A stretch of DNA of 5,555 bases from CF-161 sp035263645 (GCA_035263645.1 DATFRD010000136.1:1-5555); one strand, 5' to 3'; numbered from the stretch's first letter, positions 1 to 5,395 are shown. Notes: generated by a model not told the origin, from the sequence alone. A program made the numbers and translations.

Positions 1-549
1 GGTGCCGACGCCCTGGCCGTCCTCGACGGTGATGACTCCGTCCTTGCCGACCTTGTCCATCGCGTCGGCGATGAGCTCGCCGATCTGGTCGTCCTGAGAC
101 GAGATGGCCGCCACGTGAGCGACGTCCTCGTGGCCCTTCACCGGCACCGAGACGCGCTTGATCTCTTCGACGACCGCGTTGACCGCCTGCTCGATGCCCT
201 GCTTGAGCATCATCGGGTTGGCACCTGCGGCGACGTTCCGGAAGCCCTCGTTGATCATCGTCTGGGCCAGCAGGGTCGCCGTGGTGGTGCCGTCGCCGGC
301 CACGTCGTTGGTCTTGGTGGCCACCTCGCGCAGGAGCTGGGCGCCCGTGTTCTCACCGGGGTCCCTGAGCTCGATCTCGCGCACGATGGTGACGCCGTCG
401 TTGGTCACGGTCGGGGCGCCGAACTTCTTCTCGAGCACGACGTTCCGGCCCTTGGGCCCGAGCGTGATGCGCACCGACTCCGCGACGATGTCGATGCCGC
501 GCTTCAGCGACTGCCGCGCGTCGACATCGAAAGCAACTGCCTTCGCCAT
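1..549 (-). CDS. groEL: GroEL (Hsp60) chaperonin, N-terminal 183 codons; 3' end outside the window
   Basis: Large subunit of the cytosolic GroEL/GroES folding chamber, which uses ATP to encapsulate and fold proteins. The ATG at 549 gives a start of the MAKAVAFD type, as in other GroELs. The visible part covers the N-terminal equatorial domain and the beginning of the intermediate domain. ATP-site signatures are clear: LGPKGRNVVL (residues 30-39), TNDGVT (49-54, with Asp51 matching the E. coli Asp52 position) and GDGTTTAT (85-92, with Asp86 matching Asp87). VAAGANPM and the EGVITVEDG-like segment (here DGVITVEDG) follow as expected. The window ends in frame at codon 183, so nothing suggests truncation other than the edge. 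It is the second gene of the CIRCE-controlled groESL operon, 53 bases after groES. A GAGGAGG Shine-Dalgarno sequence lies at 563-569, an unusually long 13 bases from the start codon. Confidence 0.98.
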   Translation of the reverse strand, partial: MAKAVAFDVDARQSLKRGIDIVAESVRITLGPKGRNVVLEKKFGAPTVTNDGVTIVREIELRDPGENTGAQLLREVATKTNDVAGDGTTTATLLAQTMINEGFRNVAAGANPMMLKQGIEQAVNAVVEEIKRVSVPVKGHEDVAHVAAISSQDDQIGELIADAMDKVGKDGVITVEDGQGVGT

Positions 550-602
550 GTTGGTTGACGAACCTCCTCGTCTAGCTGGTTTCCAATAGTTGTCGGCGAG
601 CC

Positions 603-905
603 CTACTGGCTGCCGTTGCTGCCCACGACGGCGAGAACGTCCTTCTCGCTGATGATCAGATACTCGATCTCGTCGAGCTTGAACTCGTTCCCGGCGTACT
701 TGGCGTAGAGCACCCGGTCGCCCACGCGCAGCTCCATCGGGACCTTCGTCCCGTTGTCGAGGATTCGACCGGTTCCGACGGCCTCGACGATCCCTTCCTG
801 GGGCTTCTCCTTGGCGGTATCGGGGAGCACGATCCCGCTCTTGGTCTTCTCTTCGCGCTCGACGGGCTTCAGGACCACCCGGTCGCCCAACGGCCTCAGC
901 TGCAT
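603..905 (-). CDS. groES: GroES (Hsp10) co-chaperonin
   Basis: Co-chaperonin that caps the GroEL ring as a heptamer. The product is 100 residues, the normal length. It starts MQLRPLGDRVVLKP, the family's typical first strand. The mobile loop spans about residues 16-33 and contains the GroEL-contacting tripeptide Ile25-Val26-Leu27 within SGIVLPDTAKEKP. The later GDRVLYAKYAG (residues 62-72) and the EYLII strand are also typical. The ATG at 905 is preceded by GGAGGAG (913-919) at 7-base spacing, which settles the start. The gene is first in the operon, has a leader of about 75 bases after the predicted transcription start, and is under a perfect CIRCE operator, so HrcA-repressed heat-shock expression is expected. 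Confidence 0.98.
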   Translation of the reverse strand: MQLRPLGDRVVLKPVEREEKTKSGIVLPDTAKEKPQEGIVEAVGTGRILDNGTKVPMELRVGDRVLYAKYAGNEFKLDEIEYLIISEKDVLAVVGSNGSQ

Positions 906-912
906 ACTGTTT

Positions 913-919
913 CTCCTCC
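913..919 (-). promoter_or_regulatory. Shine-Dalgarno sequence of groES
   Basis: The minus strand reads GGAGGAG, then 7 bases, then the groES ATG. The motif overlaps a perfect 10-base palindrome CCTCCGGAGG (915-924), so part of the ribosome site could pair with its neighbour. The palindrome has no loop, so a stable hairpin is unlikely, although intermolecular or dimer pairing is possible. Confidence 0.85.
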
Positions 920-954
920 GGAGGTTGAGTTCTGATCTGGCGCTCGGACCGCGG

Positions 955-963
955 GAGTGCTTA
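955..963 (-). promoter_or_regulatory. Extra CIRCE-like half-site abutting the operator
   Basis: The plus strand reads GAGTGCTTA here, one mismatch from the CIRCE half-site GAGTGCTAA, and shares three bases (961-963) with the adjacent arm TTAGCACTC. Together they form a second, tight palindrome, GAGTGC-TTA-GCACTC (955-969). It could extend HrcA binding or form a short hairpin at the start of the leader. The sequence is plainly visible; the function is inference. Confidence 0.5.
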
Positions 964-987
964 GCACTCGCCGGGCCCGAGTGCTAA
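961..987 (-). promoter_or_regulatory. CIRCE operator (HrcA binding site), perfect consensus
   Basis: TTAGCACTC (961-969), a 9-base spacer (970-978) and GAGTGCTAA (979-987) match the CIRCE consensus TTAGCACTC-N9-GAGTGCTAA at every position. CIRCE is the inverted repeat bound by the repressor HrcA and typically controls groESL and dnaK operons. It sits between the predicted -10 box and groES, covering the predicted transcription start, so a bound repressor would block initiation. No hrcA gene lies in the window; it must be elsewhere if the site is functional. A third half-site overlaps one end (see the entry at 955-963). Confidence 0.97.
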
Positions 988-1016
988 TTCTAGGAGCGCG
1001 GCTCGTGCGATTTCAA
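987..1016 (-). promoter_or_regulatory. Predicted sigma-A (sigma-70 type) promoter of groESL
   Basis: On the minus strand TTGAAA (1011-1016) is followed by 18 bases and TAGAAT (987-992), a near-consensus vegetative promoter. The predicted transcription start is about position 980, inside the CIRCE operator, the usual arrangement for HrcA-regulated groESL. The -35 hexamer contains the TGA stop codon (1013-1015) of the upstream DUF2007-like gene. Readthrough from the upstream operon is possible because I see no terminator between the two units. Confidence 0.8.
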
Positions 1017-1243
1017 CCCCTCGGCTCGCGATCTTCGAGGAGCTCTCGGGCCGTCTCCGCCTCCGCCTCCGGTACGTAGATGCGGCAGTCCTCCAGCACG
1101 GACCCCGCCCACCACACCTCGGGGCTGAACTGCTGGGTGACCGGGTTCAGGCCGCTGCCCTCCAGGAGTGCATGGACCACGCTCGCCTCCACGCACGTCC
1201 CGCTGAAGACCTCGTCCCAGCCCTCGGGCGCGCGGGCTCTCAT
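1013..1243 (-). CDS. DUF2007-like small protein, last gene of the thi-tsa operon
   Basis: A 76-residue protein with no membrane segment or signal peptide. It fits the pattern of DUF2007 (annotated 'putative signal transducing protein'). An opening strand WDEVFSGT (residues 9-16) leads into a helix EASVVHALLEGSGL (about 19-32). A mid-protein strand and a closing strand-helix follow, CRIYVPEAEAETARELLED (53-71), which resembles the family's 'V.VPEEDAERARELL' ending. DUF2007 members are small ferredoxin-like folds of unknown function, so I assign no activity. The ATG at 1243 is 4 bases after the tsaD stop with no obvious Shine-Dalgarno sequence, so translation is probably coupled to tsaD. Its stop codon lies inside the groESL -35 box. 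The family call is from memory of the pattern and not from a profile search. Confidence 0.65.
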   Translation of the reverse strand: MRARAPEGWDEVFSGTCVEASVVHALLEGSGLNPVTQQFSPEVWWAGSVLEDCRIYVPEAEAETARELLEDREPRG

Positions 1244-1247
1244 CGGG

Positions 1248-2243
1248 TCACCACGCGAGGGAGGGCTCCGCCCGGAGCTCGCCGCCTCTGGGCGCGTGGG
1301 GCCCCGCGGCCGCGATCATCGCGGCGTTGTCGGTGCAGAGCAAGAGCGGCGGCACGGTGAGCCGGGACCGGCCGGCGACAACCTCCTCGGACCGGCTGCG
1401 AAGCAGCGTATTGGCGGCGACACCGCCGCAGACCACGACCTCGGGGGCCGGCCAGACGTCCAGCGCCCGGTCCAGCTTCGCCAGCAGCGACTCCACGACC
1501 GAGCGCTCGAAGGCGGCGGCCAGGTCCGCCACGGTCGCCTCGTCCAGCGCCCCGGCGCCGGCTGGACCGCCCAGGTCGCGGACCCGGTACAGGAGGGCCG
1601 TCTTCAACCCGCTGAAGCTGTATTCCAGGCCGGGCAGCGAGGGCACCGGCAGCGGCTGCCGCGCCGGGTCTCCACGTCTGGCCGCCCGGTCGAGCGCCGG
1701 GCCGCCGGGATAGCCGAGGCCGAGCGTGCGCGCGGCCTTGTCGAACGCCTCCCCGGCGGCGTCGTCCCGCGTCCGCCCGACGACGTGGAACTCGCCGTGC
1801 GCCGGCATCCGGACCAGGTCGGAGTGAGCCCCGCTGACGACCAGCGCCAGCAGCGGCGGCTCCAGGTCCGGACGGGCCAGCAGGGCCGCGTAGACGTGTC
1901 CCCAGAGGTGGTTCACGCCGGCCACGGGCCGGTCCCACGCTGCCGCCAGGCCCTGCGCCAGCCCGACCCCCACCAGCAGGCACCCGACGAGCCCCGGGCC
2001 ACGGGCGACCGCCACCAGGTCGACGTCCCGCCCGCCCGCGTCCTGCCCGGCGAGCACCGCGTCGACCAGCGACGGCAGCTTCTCCAGGTGGGCGCGCGCC
2101 GCCACTTCCGGGACCACGCCGCCGAACGGCGCGTGCGCCTGGTCCTGGGAGTGGACAAGGTTCGCCAGGACGCGGCGTCCGTTCTCGACGAGTGCCACCG
2201 AGCTCTCGTCGCAGCTCGACTCGATGCCGAGCGTGAGCGTCAG
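1248..2243 (-). CDS. tsaD: TsaD, tRNA N6-adenosine threonylcarbamoyltransferase (Kae1/Qri7 family)
   Basis: Catalytic subunit that, with TsaB and TsaE, transfers the threonylcarbamoyl group from threonylcarbamoyl-AMP to A37 of ANN-decoding tRNAs. ASKHA fold. Motifs, numbered from the proposed start: GIESSCDES (6-14), GGVVPEVAARAHLE (41-54), metal-ligand motif NHLWGH (111-116, His112 and His116), SGAHS (137-141), RTRDDAAGEAFDKAARTLGLGYPGG (157-181), YSFSGLKTA (208-216), CGGVAAN (272-278) and LCTDNAAMIA (302-311, Asp305 as third metal ligand). All expected ligands are present. The length of 331 residues is normal. The start is odd: no ATG, GTG or TTG is compatible with the conserved N-terminus. 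The best candidate is CTG at 2243, which overlaps the rimI stop as CTGA and gives a typical (M)TLTLGIESSCDE beginning. Three motif positions are atypical (Trp114, Ala139, Cys272). Confidence 0.95.
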   Translation of the reverse strand: MTLTLGIESSCDESSVALVENGRRVLANLVHSQDQAHAPFGGVVPEVAARAHLEKLPSLVDAVLAGQDAGGRDVDLVAVARGPGLVGCLLVGVGLAQGLAAAWDRPVAGVNHLWGHVYAALLARPDLEPPLLALVVSGAHSDLVRMPAHGEFHVVGRTRDDAAGEAFDKAARTLGLGYPGGPALDRAARRGDPARQPLPVPSLPGLEYSFSGLKTALLYRVRDLGGPAGAGALDEATVADLAAAFERSVVESLLAKLDRALDVWPAPEVVVCGGVAANTLLRSRSEEVVAGRSRLTVPPLLLCTDNAAMIAAAGPHAPRGGELRAEPSLAW

Positions 2244-2815
2244 AGCTCCTGCTGAGGACCGGGCGCCGGACGCAGCCCGCGGACCTGATGATGGTCGACG
2301 CGACCCAGGTTGGCTTCGTACGCCTGCCGGAACCTGGGTGAGTGGATGGAGTCGGACCACATGACGATGGCGTCCTCGCCGTTGTCGGTGTAGTAGCCCT
2401 TGCGCCGTCCGATGACCTTGAAGCCGAAACCCTCGTACATACGCATGGCGTTCTCGTTGGACGTGCGGACCTCCAGCGTGATCCACTTGGCGCCGATGTC
2501 GTAGGCGGCCTGGACCAGGCCGGCGAAGATGATGCGTCCGTAGCCCGCGTGCTGCAGGTCGCGGCGCACCCCGATCGTGGTCACGTGCGCCTCGTCATAC
2601 ATCCGCCACATCCCACCGTAGCCCACGATCTCGCGCCGCTCGTCCATGTCCCGGCGCAGCACGATGTAATACGCGCTGTTTCGAGAGGAGAGTTCACGGT
2701 AGTACGCATTCCGCGGCCACGGCGTCGTGAAGATGTGCCGTTCGATCTCCTGCACGGTGGGCACGTCGGCCTCGCGCATGGGCTCGATCGCCAGGTGCTC
2801 ACGAATCTGGACCAT
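2240..2815 (-). CDS. rimI: RimI-type GNAT N-acetyltransferase
   Basis: GNAT-family enzyme that uses acetyl-CoA to acetylate N-terminal alpha-amino groups; the E. coli prototype modifies ribosomal protein bS18. Landmarks: IEPMREADVPTVQEIE (10-25), FTTPWP (29-34), IVGYGGMW (63-70), TTIGV (79-83), acetyl-CoA pyrophosphate loop QHAGYG (88-93, R/QxxGxG/A type), TLEVRTSN (113-120), YEGFGF (127-132) and GYYTDNGEDAIVMW (140-153). Glu115 and Tyr127 are 12 residues apart, as are the catalytic Glu103 and Tyr115 of Salmonella RimI. At 191 residues it is about 35-40 longer than E. coli RimI; the surplus is a C-terminal tail (about 154-191) with no recognised motif. The ATG at 2815 overlaps the tsaB stop by 17 bases. 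RimI is not required for t6A, but its gene commonly sits among the tsa genes. The substrate here is inferred. Confidence 0.93.
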   Translation of the reverse strand: MVQIREHLAIEPMREADVPTVQEIERHIFTTPWPRNAYYRELSSRNSAYYIVLRRDMDERREIVGYGGMWRMYDEAHVTTIGVRRDLQHAGYGRIIFAGLVQAAYDIGAKWITLEVRTSNENAMRMYEGFGFKVIGRRKGYYTDNGEDAIVMWSDSIHSPRFRQAYEANLGRVDHHQVRGLRPAPGPQQEL

Positions 2816-3407
2816 TCTTGCCCTGCCACTCCGGCACAGTCCCGAAAGACCGCATGTACTTCAACTTGACGCTACCATAGCTCAGCCGCTCGGCACTCGT
2901 GAGGAGCCCGGCCGTGGCCTCCGCGAACGTGTGCAGGTCCCCCTTCTCTAGCCTGTTGATGCCGGCTGCGCGCAGCGCCTCCGCCGTGCCCGCGCGAAGC
3001 CAGCCGACGACCGGCCACAGCGGCGACAGGTCCGCGGGCTCGCCGTGGCCCCGCTCCCCGCTCGGGTGGAGCCAGTACAGCCGGCCGCGCCCCGCCTCCA
3101 CCACCGCGCTGGCAGGCACGGTCGCCCTGGCCGCCTGGACCTCCAGCGAGCCGAGCCCGTACAGCGGCACGCCCAGACCCATCGCGAGGCCGACGCCGTA
3201 GCTGACGCCGACCCGCAGGCCGGTGAAGGAGCCCGGGCCCAGGGAGACCGCCACGGCCCCGAGGCGCCGGGGGTGGACGAAGGCGCGGACGCGGCCCGGC
3301 AGGTCGTGCTCCCGGCCGCCGGCGATCACGTCCTCCTCGATCGGGCGGCCGGCCTCGACCAGCGCCAGCGCCGAGCACGGCGACGACGTGTCGATCACCA
3401 GGACCAC
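2799..3407 (-). CDS. tsaB: TsaB, scaffold/dimerisation subunit of the t6A synthesis complex
   Basis: Non-catalytic ASKHA paralogue of TsaD. It dimerises with TsaD and recruits TsaE, and is essential for t6A formation in bacteria. The N-terminus (M)VLVIDTSSPCSALAL matches the family opening. The diagnostic segment VSLGPGSFTGLRVGVSYGVGLAMG (54-77) is followed by VPLYGLGSLEVQA. The C-terminal half is divergent, as is usual. The length is 202 residues, slightly short. I chose the GTG at 3407: it has GAGAGAGG-type purines upstream at workable spacing and keeps the first beta strand. The GTG at 3398 is an alternative that would make a 4-base GTGA overlap with the tsaE stop. With the chosen start, tsaB overlaps tsaE by 13 bases and rimI by 17. 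An open frame extends upstream to 3506, but that part is the shadow of tsaE. Confidence 0.95.
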   Translation of the reverse strand: MVLVIDTSSPCSALALVEAGRPIEEDVIAGGREHDLPGRVRAFVHPRRLGAVAVSLGPGSFTGLRVGVSYGVGLAMGLGVPLYGLGSLEVQAARATVPASAVVEAGRGRLYWLHPSGERGHGEPADLSPLWPVVGWLRAGTAEALRAAGINRLEKGDLHTFAEATAGLLTSAERLSYGSVKLKYMRSFGTVPEWQGKNGPDS

Positions 3408-3808
3408 GAGGCTGGCCCTCTCTCGATGCGGAGCCGCCGCCGATTCCTGCCGAGCACGTCGATCACCACGACGGCCGCGGACGGGTCGGCCATGCGGTCG
3501 CCCCACTCCACCACGGCCGCCCCCTCGTCGAGCAGGTCGTCCAGGCCCAGGTCGGTCAGCTCAGCCACGTCCCCCAGGCGGTAGAGGTCGACGTGCGCGA
3601 GCTGCAGCCGCCCGCGGTAGACCCTCACCAGCTGGAACGTCGGGCTCATGACGTCGTCGGGAGCGCCCACCCCGCGGGCCAGCCCGCGGACGAACGTCGT
3701 CTTGCCGGCACCCATCTCGCCGTGGAGCAGGAGGAGGTCGCCGCGCCTCAGGTGCACGGCCAGGCGCTCGGCGGCCGCCTCAGTAGCTTCCGGCGACCCG
3801 GTCGACAC
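3395..3808 (-). CDS. tsaE: TsaE, P-loop ATPase of the t6A synthesis complex
   Basis: Small ATPase that binds the TsaB-TsaD dimer and drives turnover of tRNA threonylcarbamoylation in the cytosol. The product has 137 residues and the complete family pattern: P-loop GEMGAGKT (30-37) followed by TFVRGLARGVG, then SPTFQLVRVY (55-64), HVDLYRL (72-78) and VVEWGDR (99-105), whose Glu101 corresponds to the conserved catalytic-region glutamate. The GTG at 3808 is one base after the thiL stop and is the only start I find that leaves a normal N-terminus. The frame stays open upstream to 4168, but there it runs through thiL and has no TsaE-like content. Expression probably depends on coupling with thiL. 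The C-terminus is a basic stretch (GRNRRRLRIERG) ending a little earlier than in many homologues. Confidence 0.95.
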   Translation of the reverse strand: MSTGSPEATEAAAERLAVHLRRGDLLLLHGEMGAGKTTFVRGLARGVGAPDDVMSPTFQLVRVYRGRLQLAHVDLYRLGDVAELTDLGLDDLLDEGAAVVEWGDRMADPSAAVVVIDVLGRNRRRLRIERGPASWSW

Positions 3809-3809
3809 C

Positions 3810-4661
3810 TCACGCGAAGTGGTCGTAGCCACGCTCTCGCACCGCGACCTCGCGCCCGTCCGAGCCCACCACCACGACCCGCCCGTCGCCCGTGAGCAGG
3901 CCCACCTCCCGGAGGTCCTCCGGCAGCGCCGGCCCGCAGCAGACGAGCTCCACCTCCTCGCCGCTGGCGAGCGCCCGCTCGGGACTCGCTTCTCCGGCCC
4001 GCGGGACGGCGTCGAGCCACAGCCTGGCCCCCACGCCGGCCGCGGCCGCGAACTTGTCCAGCTCCATGACGAGGCCGTCGCTGATGTCGCCGCAGCAGAG
4101 ACCGGCCGCCGCCAGCTCCGCGCCCAGGCGCAGCCGCGGCCGCGGCCGGCGCCACGCCACGGAGGCACCGCCCAGGGGCCCCGTGACCCCGACGGGCCAC
4201 CCCGGTCGGGCGGCTGACCGGGGGACCGGCCGGACCGGGGTCGAGCCGAGCAGGGCCACGGTCAGCGATCCCTCGTGAGGGGCGGCGGTCGTGTCGCCCC
4301 CCACGATGCGCAGCCCCACCTCCGCGGCCAGGCCGGCCAGGCCGCGGTAGATTCCGACCGCCACCTCCTCGTCCCAGCGGCGCGGCATCGACAGGGAGAC
4401 CAGGCCGTAGGTCGGCGCCGCGCCCTTCGCGGCCAGGTCGCCGAGCGCGAAGCAGAGGGCCCGCCAGCCGACGTCGTCGGGCGCCTGGCTGCCCAGGTCG
4501 AAGTGGACTCCCTCCACCGAGGTGTCGCAGGTGGCGACGGTGTACGACCCGTCGGCCTCCCGCCAGGCCGCCGCGTCATCCTCGCCGGGGCCGATCACCA
4601 GGTCGCCCCCCGGCGCCGACAGGTGCGGCACTAGCCGGCGGATGAGGTCCAGCTCGTTCAT
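3810..4661 (-). CDS. thiL: ThiL, thiamine-monophosphate kinase, with shortened linker
   Basis: Phosphorylates thiamine monophosphate to thiamine diphosphate with ATP, the last step of cofactor synthesis. Belongs to the PurM/AIR-synthetase-like superfamily. Visible signatures: GEDDAAAW (26-33, family GDDAAV), TCDTSVEGVHFD (44-55), DVGWRAL (63-69), GDLAAKGAAP (74-83), GGDTT (121-125), VTGPLGG (159-165), GDISDGLVMELD (191-202) and RGYDHFA at the C-terminus, like the E. coli WKGYDHF ending. The Asp-rich Mg-nucleotide motifs are kept. Two deviations: the protein has 283 residues against about 320-330, mainly because the usual stretch between the GPLG loop and the P.PR segment is missing (GASVAWRRPRPRL, 165-177); and the usual GGEDYEL is SGEEVEL (233-239). 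The ATG at 4661 overlaps the thiE stop as ATGA. Activity is likely but untested. Confidence 0.95.
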   Translation of the reverse strand: MNELDLIRRLVPHLSAPGGDLVIGPGEDDAAAWREADGSYTVATCDTSVEGVHFDLGSQAPDDVGWRALCFALGDLAAKGAAPTYGLVSLSMPRRWDEEVAVGIYRGLAGLAAEVGLRIVGGDTTAAPHEGSLTVALLGSTPVRPVPRSAARPGWPVGVTGPLGGASVAWRRPRPRLRLGAELAAAGLCCGDISDGLVMELDKFAAAAGVGARLWLDAVPRAGEASPERALASGEEVELVCCGPALPEDLREVGLLTGDGRVVVVGSDGREVAVRERGYDHFA

Positions 4662-5380
4662 GGGCCCAGGTCCCTCCCCCCTTGCGGAGAGGGTGGCCCG
4701 CCAGGGCCAGAGCAGGGTGGGGACGGGGGGATCAGCTCATCCCGCCAGGCCCGGACCTCGGCCTCGGGGTCGGGCGCGTGCGCCAGCGCCCGGATCCCGC
4801 AGACGCGCTCGACACCCGACGCCCGCAGCTCCGCCAGCCGGCTCCGCTCGATGCCCCCGATGGCGAAGACCGGGATCCGGACCGCGGCCGCCACCGCAGC
4901 GACGCCGCCCGGCCCGATGACCTGCTTCTCGGTCTTGAGCGGCGTCGGGAACGCGGGCCCGCTCCCCAGGTAGTCCGCGCCGGCCAGCTCTGCCTCCCGG
5001 CCGGCCGCCGGCGTCGAGGCCGACGCGCCGACCACGAGGGCGGGGCCCACCACCAGGCGCACGGCGGCCACGCTCAGGTCGTCCTGGCCGACGTGGACGC
5101 CGTCGGCGCCGCTGAGCACGGCCACGTCGACGTGGTCGTTCACCATGAGCAGGACGCCCGCCGCCGCGCAGTCCGCCGCCAGCGCGCACGCCAGTTCGAG
5201 CACCTGGCCGCGGGGCATGGTCTTCTGGCGAAGCTGGATCGCATCGGCCCCGCCGCGCAGCCAGGCGCCGACCAGGCGCCGGACCGCGGCCGGGTCGCCG
5301 TCGGGGGTGATCGCGTAGATGCGAGCCGCGTTGAGCCGCCGAAGGCGGTCGTCGCGCGCTTCGCGTCCCTCTGCGCTCAC
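4658..5380 (-). CDS. thiE: ThiE, thiamine-phosphate synthase, with a Pro/Gly-rich tail
   Basis: Joins the pyrimidine (HMP diphosphate) and thiazole phosphate halves to give thiamine monophosphate, the substrate of ThiL encoded next. TIM-barrel enzyme with landmarks in order: IYAITPD (21-27), GGADAIQLRQK (43-53), VNDHVDVA (80-87), GADGVHVGQDD (91-101), GADYLGSGPAFPTPLK (134-149, phosphate-binding GSGP loop) and FAIGGI (172-177). The core ends near residue 217. The remaining 23 residues (218-240) are rich in Pro, Gly and Ser and are encoded by a GC-rich palindromic stretch, so they are probably a late addition. The start is GTG at 5380, with an in-frame TAG at 5393-5395 just upstream. No good Shine-Dalgarno sequence is visible. 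It is the first gene of the operon inside this window. I see no TPP riboswitch upstream. Confidence 0.95.
   Translation of the reverse strand: MSAEGREARDDRLRRLNAARIYAITPDGDPAAVRRLVGAWLRGGADAIQLRQKTMPRGQVLELACALAADCAAAGVLLMVNDHVDVAVLSGADGVHVGQDDLSVAAVRLVVGPALVVGASASTPAAGREAELAGADYLGSGPAFPTPLKTEKQVIGPGGVAAVAAAVRIPVFAIGGIERSRLAELRASGVERVCGIRALAHAPDPEAEVRAWRDELIPPSPPCSGPGGPPSPQGGRDLGP
4672..4709 (-). repeat. GC-rich double stem-loop within the 3' end of thiE
   Basis: Two adjacent inverted repeats lie in the codons for the ThiE tail. The first pairs 4672-4679 with 4686-4693 around a 6-base loop. On the minus-strand RNA all eight positions pair (one G-U); on the plus strand one becomes a C-A mismatch, so the structure suits the transcribed strand. 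The second pairs TGGCCC (4694-4699) with GGGCCA (4704-4709) around GCCA. The composition resembles the short palindromic intergenic repeats scattered in many GC-rich genomes. Whether it recurs in this genome cannot be seen from the window. It lies just before the thiL start and might modulate thiE-thiL coupling or mRNA stability. Confidence 0.5.
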
Positions 5381-5389
5381 GATCAGCGA

Positions 5390-5395
5390 AGTCTA
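5390..5395 (-). promoter_or_regulatory. Possible -10 box upstream of thiE (weak)
   Basis: The minus strand reads TAGACT, ending 9 bases before the thiE GTG. It is preceded by the same context (GCGCTCC) as the groESL -10 box TAGAAT. The match to the groESL promoter extends over 11 identical bases (5392-5402 against 989-999). I cannot find a convincing -35 hexamer at 15-18 bases, and the leader would be only a few bases or absent. Treat as a hint only. Confidence 0.25.

Noticed and set aside
1080..2255. Long plus-strand open frame (391 codons) opposite tsaD and the DUF2007-like gene
   Set aside because: It lies antisense to clearly recognisable TsaD, is rich in Arg, Gly and Pro as expected for a GC-driven shadow frame, and shows no protein motif.
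2244..2486. Extended TsaD starting at the ATG at 2486
   Set aside because: It would overlap rimI by about 250 bases and add 81 residues with no homology to the TsaD N-terminus. The extension reads as a shadow of rimI.
4128..4153. Alternating CCGCGG-rich run inside thiL
   Set aside because: It encodes part of the in-frame RRPRPRLRLG segment and is explained by GC-rich Arg/Pro codons.
3809..4168. Longer N-terminal extension of TsaE
   Set aside because: The frame is open but runs within thiL, and the extension has no TsaE-like sequence. The GTG at 3808 gives a normal family length.
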